Shown: positions 52,788-61,307 of the stretch, piece by piece
Layout of the letters: each line of letters opens with the position of its first letter
Numbering within the stretch: position 1 is the first letter of the stretch
DNA from: SAR324 cluster bacterium
GTDB lineage: Bacteria > SAR324 > XYD2-FULL-50-16 > HCM1
DNA length: 64,000 nt
Assembly (NCBI GenBank): GCA_002995645.1
Contig: PUHO01000008.1
Location: 41,754-105,753 of the forward strand
Direction: 5' to 3'
Position numbers and translations under genes: made by a program
Notes under the pieces: generated by a model
What the model was told of the DNA's origin: nothing
Database searches by the model: none
Seen by the model: the letters and a program-made list of their open reading frames with translations, nothing else

Positions 52788-54413
52788 ATGGCAGACACAG
52801 CATATTCTCTAGATAATATACAAGCGCAAGTGCAACAATTTTTTCAAAATCTTACGTTTGGAAAAAAACTATTTTTATTTTCAGGATTAGCCGGTATTAT
52901 TATTGGTATTGCTGCTTTTTTCTTTTTTACGCAACAAGTAGCCTGGACGCCTTTAGTTAGTGGCTTAAAGCAAAGTGATATGGCGCAAACCGTTGCTAAG
53001 CTAGATGAAATGAACGTTAATTATACATTGCAACCCGGCGGGGCAACTATCCTAGTGCCGGAAGAGCAAGTGGATTCGATTCGTTTAAAGCTAGCGTCGT
53101 CAGGATTGAAAATTGGCGGTATTGTTGGTTTTGAATTGTTTGATAAAAATAATTTAGGCGCTACTGAATTTCAACAAAAGGTGCAATATCAACGTGCTTT
53201 AGAAGGGGAATTAGTACGGTTAATTACACAGATCGCAACAATAGAAACGGCAAAAGTTACGATTGCTATGCCGGAAAAAAGTTTGTTTATTAACGAAGAA
53301 AAACCGGTTACCGCTTCTGTTGTTATTGGTTTACGTTCACATACTTCGCTTTCCTCTAATGGTATAGAAACGGTGTTAAACTTAGTTGCCGGCGCTATTC
53401 CGGGATTAAAACCGGAAAACGTTCAAATTTCTAACACAGAAGGAAAGCTCCTTTCGCAAGGCTTATTAAAGCCAACAGATAACGATTTACGACAAAAAAA
53501 CTATACCTATCAAAAAACGGTAGAAACTTCTTTAGAAGGGAAATTACTTACTCAATTAGAAAAGATTGCAGGACGTGATAGAGTAGAAGTGCGTGTTGCA
53601 ACGCAAATGGATTTTGAAGAAAAAGAGACCACAGAAGATTTGATTGACGCAAATAATAACGGCATTGTAAGCGAAGAAGTCTTAAATGAAAAAACAACGG
53701 GCTCACGTTCTATTCCGGTAGGCGTTCCGGGGGTAGCCTCTAATTCGCCAGAAGTTCGCGCCGGTGCAAGTGAAGTTGCTAATGTGTCTGATTTGAATAA
53801 AAAACAAAAACGAACAAACTACATTAATTCAAAACGTCATGTTAAAACAAAACATGTGGCAGGAGAAATTAAAAAACTAAGTATTGCCGTGCTCTTAGAC
53901 GGGAAATATAAAAACGTACTTGATAAAAGCGGTAATGCAACAGGGGAAACAGAGTATATTGCATGGACCCCGCAAGAATTACAAAGCATTCGTGAATTAG
54001 CAATGCGTACCGTTGGTTTTAGTGAAAAAAGAGGCGACGTTATAACTGTGCAAAATATACGTTTTGACAAAATCCCGATTGAAAATAAAGAAGCGATTGC
54101 TAGACATAAACAAGAGCTAACGCAATTTATACTAGATATTGTACGTTACGTTGTTGTTGCTATCGTGATTATTTTGCTCATCTTCTTTGTAATCCGTCCG
54201 ATGCTAATTCGACTTGGCGAAAAGCCGGAAGATTTGGATTTACTTATGGGCTTGCCTACAAGTATAGTAGAACTTGAAGGCGACGATCTTGAAATTGGCA
54301 ACGAATCCGTTAGCTCTATTCCTTCACGAGATAAAATTATTGAATTAGCTAAACAAGATCCTTTCAAAACAGCTGCGCTCGTTAGACAATGGCTTAAAGA
54401 AAGGAAAAGTTAA
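52788..54413 (+). CDS. fliF: Flagellar MS-ring protein FliF
   Basis: FliF forms the MS ring in the inner membrane. The 541-aa product has two membrane segments (about 27-49 and 447-468), the periplasmic ring-building domains with YTLQPGGATILVPEEQVDSI and YQRALEGELVRLITQI, and a short cytoplasmic C-terminus with ELAKQDPFKTAALVRQWLKE, which binds FliG. Length matches the family (about 530-570). fliG does not follow; fliH starts 5 bases after the stop. Confidence 0.95.
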   Translation: MADTAYSLDNIQAQVQQFFQNLTFGKKLFLFSGLAGIIIGIAAFFFFTQQVAWTPLVSGLKQSDMAQTVAKLDEMNVNYTLQPGGATILVPEEQVDSIRLKLASSGLKIGGIVGFELFDKNNLGATEFQQKVQYQRALEGELVRLITQIATIETAKVTIAMPEKSLFINEEKPVTASVVIGLRSHTSLSSNGIETVLNLVAGAIPGLKPENVQISNTEGKLLSQGLLKPTDNDLRQKNYTYQKTVETSLEGKLLTQLEKIAGRDRVEVRVATQMDFEEKETTEDLIDANNNGIVSEEVLNEKTTGSRSIPVGVPGVASNSPEVRAGASEVANVSDLNKKQKRTNYINSKRHVKTKHVAGEIKKLSIAVLLDGKYKNVLDKSGNATGETEYIAWTPQELQSIRELAMRTVGFSEKRGDVITVQNIRFDKIPIENKEAIARHKQELTQFILDIVRYVVVAIVIILLIFFVIRPMLIRLGEKPEDLDLLMGLPTSIVELEGDDLEIGNESVSSIPSRDKIIELAKQDPFKTAALVRQWLKERKS

Positions 54414-54418
54414 GGTTT

Positions 54419-55294
54419 ATGGATACGCATTTTTCTCGTTTGTTTACTGATGATGAAACAAGTAAAAAAGAAGATATAATACAAATTGACCAGTCAATAG
54501 ATAATACGCAAACTGAACGAGAAACCTTTAAACAAGTCAGTTTTGAAGTAAAACAGGATTTAATCACTAATATTGAAGAGTACGCAGAACAAATTCAAAA
54601 GAATGCAGAACAATATGCACGTAAGATTAAAGCGCGCGCCGATCAAGTTAAGCAAGAAAGTGAAGAGCTAGAATCGCTCATTAAGCAACAAAAAAAAGAA
54701 GCAAAAATGGCGGCAAAAGCTATTATTGCCCAAGCAAACAAAGAAAAAGATCTTATTTTCCAAAAAACAAAACAAGAAGCAGAAGATTTAGTACGTGAAG
54801 AAGTAAAGTCTGAGTTAACGGCAGAATACAAAGGCTATCTAGATACGTTTGTGAAACTTACACAAGAGATGAACAAGCTCTATAAAGAGATTTCTTTTAC
54901 TTATAAAGAAGATTTAGTTGAAATAGCTCTTGTTATTTGTGAAAAGATCCTAGATCGTGAATTAAAGGTTACAAAAGAAGCCGATATTGCTAATATGTTG
55001 CAAAAGTCATTAAAATATTTTTCTGATTCAAAACGAATTGTTATACGTATTAATACTTCTTTATATGATTTTGTGACAGGGATAGTGCCGTCTTTGCAAG
55101 GTTATATGAACGAAGAACAGAAGTTAATAATCCAGCATAGCGAAGAAATACCTTTATACGCGCCTATAATTGAAAGCGAAAGTTTACGTTTGAACCTGGC
55201 TATAGAGAATAAATTTGCATGGTTTCGTTCCCAATTAGAAAGCTATTTTTCTAGACATAAAACGAAAGTAGATACGCCAAATCCCCAAACGTAG
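54419..55294 (+). CDS. fliH: Flagellar assembly protein FliH
   Basis: FliH is the peripheral stator that regulates the export ATPase FliI. The 291-aa protein has a disordered N-terminus, a long Glu/Lys/Ala-rich coiled coil (about 45-150) and a C-terminal domain with FTYKEDLVEIALVICEKILD and VIRINTSLYDF, which resemble the FliH/YscL globular part. The first 40 residues do not include an obvious Trp-containing FliG/FlhA-binding peptide. Overlap with neighbours is nil: 5 bases from fliF, 24 to fliI. The call is supported by the following fliI gene. Confidence 0.85.
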   Translation: MDTHFSRLFTDDETSKKEDIIQIDQSIDNTQTERETFKQVSFEVKQDLITNIEEYAEQIQKNAEQYARKIKARADQVKQESEELESLIKQQKKEAKMAAKAIIAQANKEKDLIFQKTKQEAEDLVREEVKSELTAEYKGYLDTFVKLTQEMNKLYKEISFTYKEDLVEIALVICEKILDRELKVTKEADIANMLQKSLKYFSDSKRIVIRINTSLYDFVTGIVPSLQGYMNEEQKLIIQHSEEIPLYAPIIESESLRLNLAIENKFAWFRSQLESYFSRHKTKVDTPNPQT

Positions 55295-55318
55295 CGTTGT
55301 GTTTTTAAGAGTCTTTTT

Positions 55319-56638
55319 GTGAAAGATAGTTTTTTTCAAGATATTTTAGAACAAGTAAAGCGAGCTTCACCGAGTCCGGTTTCCGGACGGGTTATAGAGG
55401 TCGTAGGCTTTTTGATTAAGGCATATAATCCGGGCTTACGTATTGGCGATACTTGTTATATTATCAATACGGATAACGAGGAAAAACTTCCTGCTGAAGT
55501 GGTCGGGTTACAAAAAGATATTGTAATGATTATGCCACTAGGAGTATTACGCGGGCTTGGTTCTAATAGTTATGTTATTCCTAGCGATAATTACCAATAT
55601 GCCTTTGCTGGCGAGGCATTGCTTGGACGTTGTATTGACGCTTTAGGCAATCCTATTGACGGCAAAGGAACTCTACGCTGTTCTGATATTATTGCCCTTC
55701 ATTCTGAAAACATAAATCCATTAGAAAGAAAAATCATAGATGAACCTATTGATCTAGGGGTGCGTTCTATTAACGGGTTAATGACCTGCGGCAAGGGGCA
55801 ACGTATTGGTATTATAGCCGGTTCTGGTGTGGGGAAATCTGTTTTATTAAGTATGATGGCACGTAATACCGATGCCGATGTGAACGTGATTGCTCTTATT
55901 GGAGAACGGGGACGGGAGGTGCGCGAATTTATTGAAAAAGACTTGCGAGAAGAAGGATTAAAACATTCTGTTGTAGTTACGGTGACTTCAGATCAAGCGC
56001 CTTTACTTCGTTTACGCGGGAGCTACCTTGCCACTGCTATTGCCGAATATTTTCGTGAACAAGGTAAAAATGTGTTGTTAATGATGGATAGTATTACTCG
56101 TTTTGCTATGGCGCAACGAGAAATAGGCTTAGCTGTTGGAGAACCGCCAACAACAAAAGGCTATCCGCCGTCTGTTTTTTCTTTACTGCCTAAATTATTA
56201 GAACGTGCCGGCAATTCTGCTTCTAACGGTAGTTTGACTGCTTTATATACTGTTTTAATTGAAGCCGATGATATTAACGATCCTATAGGGGATACAGTGC
56301 GTTCTATTGTAGACGGGCATATTGTTTTAAGTAGGGATTTTGCTTCTAAAGGGCATTATCCGGCAGTGGACGTATTAGGTTCGTTAAGTCGTGTAATGAC
56401 TTCTATTGTGCAGAAAGATCATGCTCAACATGCGCAAAAATTAAGGCAAGTATTAGCTTTGTATAAAGAAGCAGAAGATTTAATTAATATTGGAGCATAT
56501 ATTGCCGGTAGTAATCCGCAGATTGATTATGCGATTGCTAAAATTGATATTGTAAATCAATTTTTACAACAAGATATGTATGAAGGCGCAACGTTAAGTG
56601 AAACTGAATCGTTTTTACAACGTATTTTTCAAGATTAA
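55319..56638 (+). CDS. fliI: Flagellum-specific ATPase FliI
   Basis: FliI is the hexameric ATPase of the flagellar type III export gate. The 439-aa protein has a beta-barrel N-domain, Walker A GSGVGKS (about 176-182), Walker B VLLMMDSITRFAMAQREIGL-type region and GEPPTTKGYPPSVFS typical of FliI rather than F1-beta. Start is GTG at 55319, the first in-frame start after the fliH gene; conserved sequence begins soon after it. No fliJ gene follows; coaE begins 11 bases later. Confidence 0.95.
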   Translation: MKDSFFQDILEQVKRASPSPVSGRVIEVVGFLIKAYNPGLRIGDTCYIINTDNEEKLPAEVVGLQKDIVMIMPLGVLRGLGSNSYVIPSDNYQYAFAGEALLGRCIDALGNPIDGKGTLRCSDIIALHSENINPLERKIIDEPIDLGVRSINGLMTCGKGQRIGIIAGSGVGKSVLLSMMARNTDADVNVIALIGERGREVREFIEKDLREEGLKHSVVVTVTSDQAPLLRLRGSYLATAIAEYFREQGKNVLLMMDSITRFAMAQREIGLAVGEPPTTKGYPPSVFSLLPKLLERAGNSASNGSLTALYTVLIEADDINDPIGDTVRSIVDGHIVLSRDFASKGHYPAVDVLGSLSRVMTSIVQKDHAQHAQKLRQVLALYKEAEDLINIGAYIAGSNPQIDYAIAKIDIVNQFLQQDMYEGATLSETESFLQRIFQD

Positions 56639-56649
56639 GAGTAAAAACT

Positions 56650-57276
56650 ATGAAGTTAATAGGCTTAACCGGGAATATAGGTTCTGGAAAAACAACCGCA
56701 GCTAGTTACTTAGAAACAAAAGGCTACTACGTTCTTTCTTTTGATAAACTAGGGAAAGAATTATTATTGCCTTCTAATGCTGTTTTTCAACGTCTTGTTG
56801 CTACGTTTGGAAAAGAAATACTTACAGAAGCCGGCAGAATAGACAGGAAAAAATTAGCTTATATTGCTTTTCAAAACGAAGAAAAATATAAACTTCTAAA
56901 TCATATTACACATAAAGCAATCACACAAAGAGCGCAAGAGCAAGTAGCAAGAATATATGAAACAGTAAAAGATGCTATTGTTATTTTAGATATTCCTTTG
57001 CTATTTGAATCAAAAAAATATAATACTTTAAATTTTATTGTTTTTATTAGTAGCAAAGAAGAAATAAGAGAAGAAAGGTTGTGTTCTTATCGTAATTTTA
57101 CAGTGGAAGAAGCAAGAATGCGTATGAAAAAACAAATGCAAGAAGAAGAGAAGATAAAACGAGCTCAATTTGTGGTTTATAATAATACAACAAAAGAAGC
57201 AATGTACCTTCAACTAGATAAAGCAACCGCTTATTTTTCTGCTGTTAACGATTGTCATAACGCCCTCTTTTTCTAG
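56650..57276 (+). CDS. coaE: Dephospho-CoA kinase
   Basis: CoaE phosphorylates dephospho-CoA, the last step of coenzyme A synthesis. The 208-aa protein has the Walker A loop LTGNIGSGKTTAA at residues 5-17, then SFDKLGKELL with a conserved Asp, and VILDIPLLFESK in the lid/core. Length is typical (about 200 aa). It sits 11 bases after fliI, where fliJ is often found. An M15 peptidase gene follows after 8 bases. Confidence 0.95.
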   Translation: MKLIGLTGNIGSGKTTAASYLETKGYYVLSFDKLGKELLLPSNAVFQRLVATFGKEILTEAGRIDRKKLAYIAFQNEEKYKLLNHITHKAITQRAQEQVARIYETVKDAIVILDIPLLFESKKYNTLNFIVFISSKEEIREERLCSYRNFTVEEARMRMKKQMQEEEKIKRAQFVVYNNTTKEAMYLQLDKATAYFSAVNDCHNALFF

Positions 57277-57284
57277 GAAATTAT

Positions 57285-57959
57285 ATGTTTTCTTCGGCTA
57301 TGTTAACGGGAAAAGTAAGGGATCATATAAAGCAATATGTTAATCCTAGATTTGATTTATCTCCTGTTGTGGCGCAAGCTTATTTTCGTTTAGCTGAAAA
57401 AGCGCGTTCTTGTGGTATCAATCCTGTACCGTTTAGTAGTTTTCGTGATTTTGATTCTCAGTTACGTATTTGGCAATATAAAAGTCAAGGTAAAAGACCT
57501 ATTCTTACACAAGAAGGCGTGCTTGACATTAACCAAGCTAGTGAAGAAGAAATTATTCACGGTATTTTACGTTGGTCTGCTTTGCCCGGAGCTAGTAGAC
57601 ACCATTGGGGAACGGAAATAGATATAGTTGATGCGGCTGTTGTGGAGAAAGGCTACAAAGTGCAGCTTATCCCGCAAGAATATGAAAAAGGCGGCGTTTT
57701 TTACGATCTAGCTCAATTTTTAGAAACTGAAATGGCAAGCTTTGGTTTTTTTCGTCCTTATGCGATAGATAAAGGCGGCGTTAATTGTGAGCCGTGGCAT
57801 ATTAGTTTTATATCGTTAGCAGAAGAAGCCCAATCGCTTTTAGATATTAACGTAATATACGAAACGATTAGTAAAACCGAGTTATTTGGTAAATCGTGGC
57901 TTTTAGCTAATTTAGACTTAATTTATACAAAGTATATTACAAATATAACGGCACCTTAA
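57285..57959 (+). CDS. M15 family metallopeptidase (VanY-type D-alanyl-D-alanine carboxypeptidase-like)
   Basis: A 224-aa protein with the M15 zinc site SRHHWGTEIDI (His106, Asp113) and the later EPWH motif with Glu169 and His172. These enzymes trim D-Ala or other residues from peptidoglycan peptides. There is no obvious signal peptide or membrane anchor at the N-terminus, so export is not shown; a cytoplasmic or flagellum-exported enzyme is possible given the flagellar neighbours. Its 3' end is repeated downstream (see the 44-base repeat). Confidence 0.85.
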   Translation: MFSSAMLTGKVRDHIKQYVNPRFDLSPVVAQAYFRLAEKARSCGINPVPFSSFRDFDSQLRIWQYKSQGKRPILTQEGVLDINQASEEEIIHGILRWSALPGASRHHWGTEIDIVDAAVVEKGYKVQLIPQEYEKGGVFYDLAQFLETEMASFGFFRPYAIDKGGVNCEPWHISFISLAEEAQSLLDINVIYETISKTELFGKSWLLANLDLIYTKYITNITAP

Positions 57960-57975
57960 TTAGGCGCGAGAAAAA
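57932..57975. repeat. 44-base direct repeat, copy 1 (3' end of the M15 peptidase gene)
   Basis: The 44 bases from 57932 to 57975 recur exactly at 58157-58200. This copy covers the last codons and stop of the M15 gene and the first bases of the duplicated manC tail. Confidence 0.9.
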
Positions 57976-58157
57976 TCGTCTTCAATACGTTCAATATCAT
58001 CTTCTCCAAGGTAATCGCCTTTTTGTATTTCAATAATTTTAAGCACTATATCGCTTTGATTTTCAATACGATGAATTTGTGTTTTAGGAATGAAAACAGG
58101 CGAGCCTTCCATATAGGTTTCTGTTGTTTCACCATTAGTAATTAAAGCTGTTCCTTG
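57960..58157 (-). pseudogene. Duplicated 3' fragment of manC
   Basis: On the minus strand this tract encodes about 66 residues equal to the C-terminus of the ManC at 58212, ending DDIERIEDDFSRA and a stop. The 57949-58157 tract matches 58201-58409 with 12 differences in 209 bases by eye count, three of them changing amino acids (TEGSHIF becomes MEGSPVF). It has no start or ribosome site and is flanked by the two copies of the 44-base repeat, so it is a relic of a local duplication. Confidence 0.85.
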
Positions 58158-58200
58158 TATATTACAAATATAACGGCACCTTAATTAGGCGCGAGAAAAA
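58157..58200. repeat. 44-base direct repeat, copy 2
   Basis: Identical to 57932-57975 but detached from the M15 gene. Its last 27 bases are partly repeated again from 58201, which begins the true manC 3' end, so a 27-base tandem sits inside a 252-base duplication. Confidence 0.9.
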
Positions 58201-58211
58201 CGGCACCTTAA

Positions 58212-59612
58212 TTAGGCACGAGAAAAATCGTCTTCAATACGTTCAATATCATCTTCCCCAAGGTAATCGCCTTTTTGTATTTCAATAATTTTAAGCACTA
58301 TATCACTTTGATTTTCAATACGATGTATTTGAGTTTTAGGAATGAAAATGTGCGAGCCTTCCGTATAGGTTTCAGTCGTTTCCCCATTAGTAATTAAAGC
58401 TGTTCCTTGACTGACTACCCAATGTTCTTCCCTATGTTGATGTTTTTGCAAAGAAAGTCTTTTTTGCGGAAGTACGACTAATTCTTTAATTTTTACGTTA
58501 CCTCTTTGGAAAAGTTCTTCGAAACTTCCCCAAGGTCGTTTTTCTTCTGGCGATATAAAGTAACTTGCTTTTTGTGTTTCTTTTAATTTAGTCACCACGT
58601 CTTTAACTTGCTGGGTTTTAGTTATATCACAAAGTAAAAGAGCGTCCTTTGTATCTATTACAATACAATTTTCCATGCCTATAGCAACAACAAGCTTATC
58701 TTGCGCTAGTAACAAAGAATTTTTTGTATTTTCTACAACAACGTTGCCGAACGTTACGTTTTGATTTTCATCTTTTTGTGCAATTTGATGTACACTTTCC
58801 CAACTACCGAGATCACTCCAAGTTAAATCTAATTTACAAGCAACTAAATTTTGTTGCTTTTCCATGACAGCATAGTCAAAAGAAATAGAAGGTAACCTAT
58901 GATATATATTATAGAGTTCTTCTTTTTTTATACTAGAACAATCGCTTGGAAGCGTGGCGAATAGTTCCGGTGCATGTGTTTGGAAAGCTTGTAGGAACGT
59001 TGTGTATTGGGCAAGAAACATTCCACTATTCCAGTAAAAAGCATCTTGTTTTAAATAGGTTTCTGCTGTTTGTTTATTTGGTTTTTCATGAAACGAAACA
59101 ACGTTCATTTGATTTGCGTTTGTTACGTCTTGCGCAACTTCTATATAGCCGTATCCTGTTTCTGCATAAGTCGGCGTAATACCAAAAATAACAAACTTAT
59201 TTTGTATAGCTATGTTTTGCGCTTGTTGTATTGTTGTAAGCAAGTTTTCTTGTTCTTTAACATAATGATCGCTTGGAACGAATAAAATCGTTTCTTCGTG
59301 GAATTTAGCAGGTAAAGAACGTAAAAATAGTAATATTGCCGCCGCCGTATTACGTGGCATTGGTTCGGCAATAAAGTTTTCTTTTGGAAGGGAAACTTGT
59401 ATTTGCTCTAGTTGTGCTTCAATTACAGTCGTGTTAGGCATACCAACAAAAAACATTTTTTCTTTTGGAACAAGAGAAGCAAAACGTAAATAAGATTCTT
59501 GCAATGAAGAATGGTTTTGATTGGCTAAAGAGAGGAATTGTTTAGGTTTGTTTTCACGACTTAACGGCCATAAACGCAAACCGGAACCTCCAACAAGAAA
59601 ACAAATAAGCAT
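58212..59612 (-). CDS. manC: Mannose-1-phosphate guanylyltransferase/mannose-6-phosphate isomerase
   Basis: A bifunctional enzyme of GDP-mannose synthesis. The 466-aa protein starts with the nucleotidyltransferase motif GGSGLRLWPLSRENKPKQFL, has FVPSDHYV and FHEKPNKQTAETYL (about residues 115-185), and a C-terminal cupin isomerase domain with RPWGSFEELF and QKHQHREEHWVV. It supplies GDP-mannose for surface glycans. The last 66 codons are duplicated downstream (57960-58157). It is upstream of the duplication on the minus strand and follows the FMN reductase gene by 21 bases. Confidence 0.94.
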   Translation of the reverse strand: MLICFLVGGSGLRLWPLSRENKPKQFLSLANQNHSSLQESYLRFASLVPKEKMFFVGMPNTTVIEAQLEQIQVSLPKENFIAEPMPRNTAAAILLFLRSLPAKFHEETILFVPSDHYVKEQENLLTTIQQAQNIAIQNKFVIFGITPTYAETGYGYIEVAQDVTNANQMNVVSFHEKPNKQTAETYLKQDAFYWNSGMFLAQYTTFLQAFQTHAPELFATLPSDCSSIKKEELYNIYHRLPSISFDYAVMEKQQNLVACKLDLTWSDLGSWESVHQIAQKDENQNVTFGNVVVENTKNSLLLAQDKLVVAIGMENCIVIDTKDALLLCDITKTQQVKDVVTKLKETQKASYFISPEEKRPWGSFEELFQRGNVKIKELVVLPQKRLSLQKHQHREEHWVVSQGTALITNGETTETYTEGSHIFIPKTQIHRIENQSDIVLKIIEIQKGDYLGEDDIERIEDDFSRA

Positions 59613-59633
59613 AATAAATTTTATAGAATAATA

Positions 59634-60182
59634 TTAAGCTATACGTTTCCATTTACGTATAGTTTGTTGTAAGAAAAAAGTTTGCTTTTCATTAATCAGC
59701 TCTCCTTGTTCATTAAAAGCGCTATGTGCTAAAGGAACGGCTAGTTGCTCCGGTAATACAAGTACGTTCAAATTACTAAGTAAAAGGCGAAGCGGCGCAA
59801 GTCCACGTAAGCCGCCAAGTTTTCCTGGGGAACAAGCGGCAATGATTGCCGTTTTATCTTGGAAGGCACTTTGTTCTTTTATAATAGAACGAGATAACCA
59901 ATCTATTGTATTTTTAATAAGCGGTGAAAAATAGCCGTTATATTCAGGAGAGGCAATAAAAAATCCTTTACAAGCAACAAATTGTTGAAATAAATCTTGC
60001 GCTGCTTTTGGGTAGCTTTGTGCTTCTATATCTTGCGAGAATATAGGCAAGTCATATTGTCTAAGATCAATAAAATGAGCGTCAACTTGTTGTTGCTTTG
60101 CCTGCATACAAGCAAATTTGGCTAACGTTTCATTAAATGAATTGTGCCGTATACTTCCGGAAAGAAATAAAAATGTAGACAT
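59634..60182 (-). CDS. NAD(P)H-dependent FMN reductase family flavoprotein
   Basis: A 182-aa flavodoxin-like protein with the FMN-phosphate loop FLSGSIRHNSFNETL at the N-terminus and the motif SPEYNGYFSPLIKNTIDWLS that marks the NADPH-dependent FMN reductase family (SsuE/ChrR/azoreductase-like). Such enzymes reduce FMN, quinones or other electron acceptors. It lies between manC (21 bases) and the pirin-like gene (18 bases), all on the minus strand. Confidence 0.88.
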   Translation of the reverse strand: MSTFLFLSGSIRHNSFNETLAKFACMQAKQQQVDAHFIDLRQYDLPIFSQDIEAQSYPKAAQDLFQQFVACKGFFIASPEYNGYFSPLIKNTIDWLSRSIIKEQSAFQDKTAIIAACSPGKLGGLRGLAPLRLLLSNLNVLVLPEQLAVPLAHSAFNEQGELINEKQTFFLQQTIRKWKRIA

Positions 60183-60200
60183 AAGCTAAAAAGAAAAGCA

Positions 60201-60902
60201 TTAAAGACAAGGTTGTTGTATATCAATAAGCATAATAGCAAGGTCTTGCGCGTTTGTTACCTGTATATTCGATTCTTCGTATATAGCTAAACTGTCACCT
60301 TGTTTCATAGGTTGGTCGTTAATAGTAGCCGTGCCTTTAAGAAGATATAACCAAATAGTATGATTCTCTTTAATAGCATAGGTTTGTTGATCTGTTAAAC
60401 GATATATTTCCATAGGAATAATAGTTTCCCAAGGCTTTGCAATAGCGTCTCGTTCTGAAAATAGTAACTCACGAGTTGGAAAGTTCGTTTTTTGTGCTGT
60501 TACAGAAGTTGGCAAGAAATAAGAAGACAAGCCACTTGCATATAATAAAACTAATAAACGTACCGTTTTCGTTTTACTACGGTTATGAAATACATGTTGT
60601 TGCACTATAGGAGAAGAAACGGAAAATACGTTGTTTTCTTTGATTTCTATTTCTTCAGTAGAAGCGTTATTCGTATAGGTAACGTTACCTTCAAGAACGT
60701 AAACAATAGTTTTATTATATCTTATTTCATAGCCGGGAAGGCTTGTTTCCGGTTGTAATATGATTTCATGCGCACTCATAATCGCAGAATTAGCTGACGA
60801 AATAAAATCGTAATATCGATCGCCATCTAGAAGAGTATAGGTTTTAGTTCGTTCGTCTTGGTGAACTTCCCGTTCTTTTGCTTGAATGAAATCAGTTCTC
60901 AT
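60201..60902 (-). CDS. Pirin/YhhW-like bicupin protein
   Basis: A 233-aa protein with two cupin-like beta-barrels. The first runs from about 35 to 120 with VYVLEGNVTYTNN; the second has LYLLKGTATINDQPMKQGDS and LAIYEESNIQVTNAQDLAIM, close to the C-terminal domain of YhhW-type pirin-related proteins (about 230 aa), some of which are quercetin 2,3-dioxygenases. The usual metal-binding histidines of the pirin N-domain (HPHRG-type motif) are not evident; this makes dioxygenase activity doubtful. It is the first gene of a minus-strand trio with the FMN reductase and manC. Confidence 0.6.
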   Translation of the reverse strand: MRTDFIQAKEREVHQDERTKTYTLLDGDRYYDFISSANSAIMSAHEIILQPETSLPGYEIRYNKTIVYVLEGNVTYTNNASTEEIEIKENNVFSVSSPIVQQHVFHNRSKTKTVRLLVLLYASGLSSYFLPTSVTAQKTNFPTRELLFSERDAIAKPWETIIPMEIYRLTDQQTYAIKENHTIWLYLLKGTATINDQPMKQGDSLAIYEESNIQVTNAQDLAIMLIDIQQPCL

Positions 60903-61002
60903 ATAAAAAAGTAGTTTAGTAAAATATACGTTTTATTTATATATTATGATATATATTTTGTTATAAAGCAATAAATAAAGGGCTATTTTATATAAATATT
61001 CT

Positions 61003-61026
61003 ATGTAAAAAACAGATTTTTTACAT
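61003..61026. promoter_or_regulatory. Perfect inverted repeat upstream of a promoter-like element
   Basis: ATGTAAAAAA (61003-61012), loop CAGA, TTTTTTACAT (61017-61026). The right arm ends four bases before a TTGACA. It could be an operator controlling the downstream transcript, or a weak bidirectional terminator, as each strand places T's in the stem rather than after it. Confidence 0.4.
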
Positions 61027-61029
61027 AAT

Positions 61030-61058
61030 TTGACAAAATGCATACGTTTATATTATAT
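61030..61058 (+). promoter_or_regulatory. Sigma-70-type promoter candidate
   Basis: TTGACA (61030-61035) with TTATAT 17 bases later (61053-61058). It would give a leader of about 240 bases before the symporter gene, or a small transcript. Overlapping AT-rich alternatives make the -10 uncertain. Confidence 0.4.
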
Positions 61059-61307
61059 AAGGTAAAGTAGTTCTGTAATGTTTTAAATAGTAGCATTATA
61101 GATATAGTTTGTATTAGCAATAGGAGAAATGATTATTGTTAAAAAAGCTATAATTAACATACTATTAAGAGATATATAACGGTCGATACACAAGTTCAAA
61201 TAGGAACTTATCCACATATTACCGTTAATATCAGAATTCTTACAATTCTTGACTAACTTGCAATATAAGTTTTTTCTAATTGCAAGGCAAGGTTAAGAAA
61301 TTTTTTC

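Larger units (their letters stand above)
60903..61307. other. Intergenic region between divergent pirin-like and symporter genes
   Basis: About 400 bases without a supported coding frame. Contents: a perfect 10-base inverted repeat (61003-61026), an overlapping -35-like TTGACA (61030-61035) followed by TTATAT, one DnaA-box-like TTATCCACA (61208-61216) without further boxes, and a possible TTGACT/-10 pair just before the symporter. A small RNA cannot be ruled out. Confidence 0.45.

Noticed and set aside
61208..61216. Perfect DnaA-box-like word TTATCCACA upstream of the symporter gene, as part of an origin
   Set aside because: Only one copy was seen, with no cluster of boxes, no dnaA or dnaN gene and no classic origin structure. 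A nine-base word in AT-rich DNA is expected by chance.
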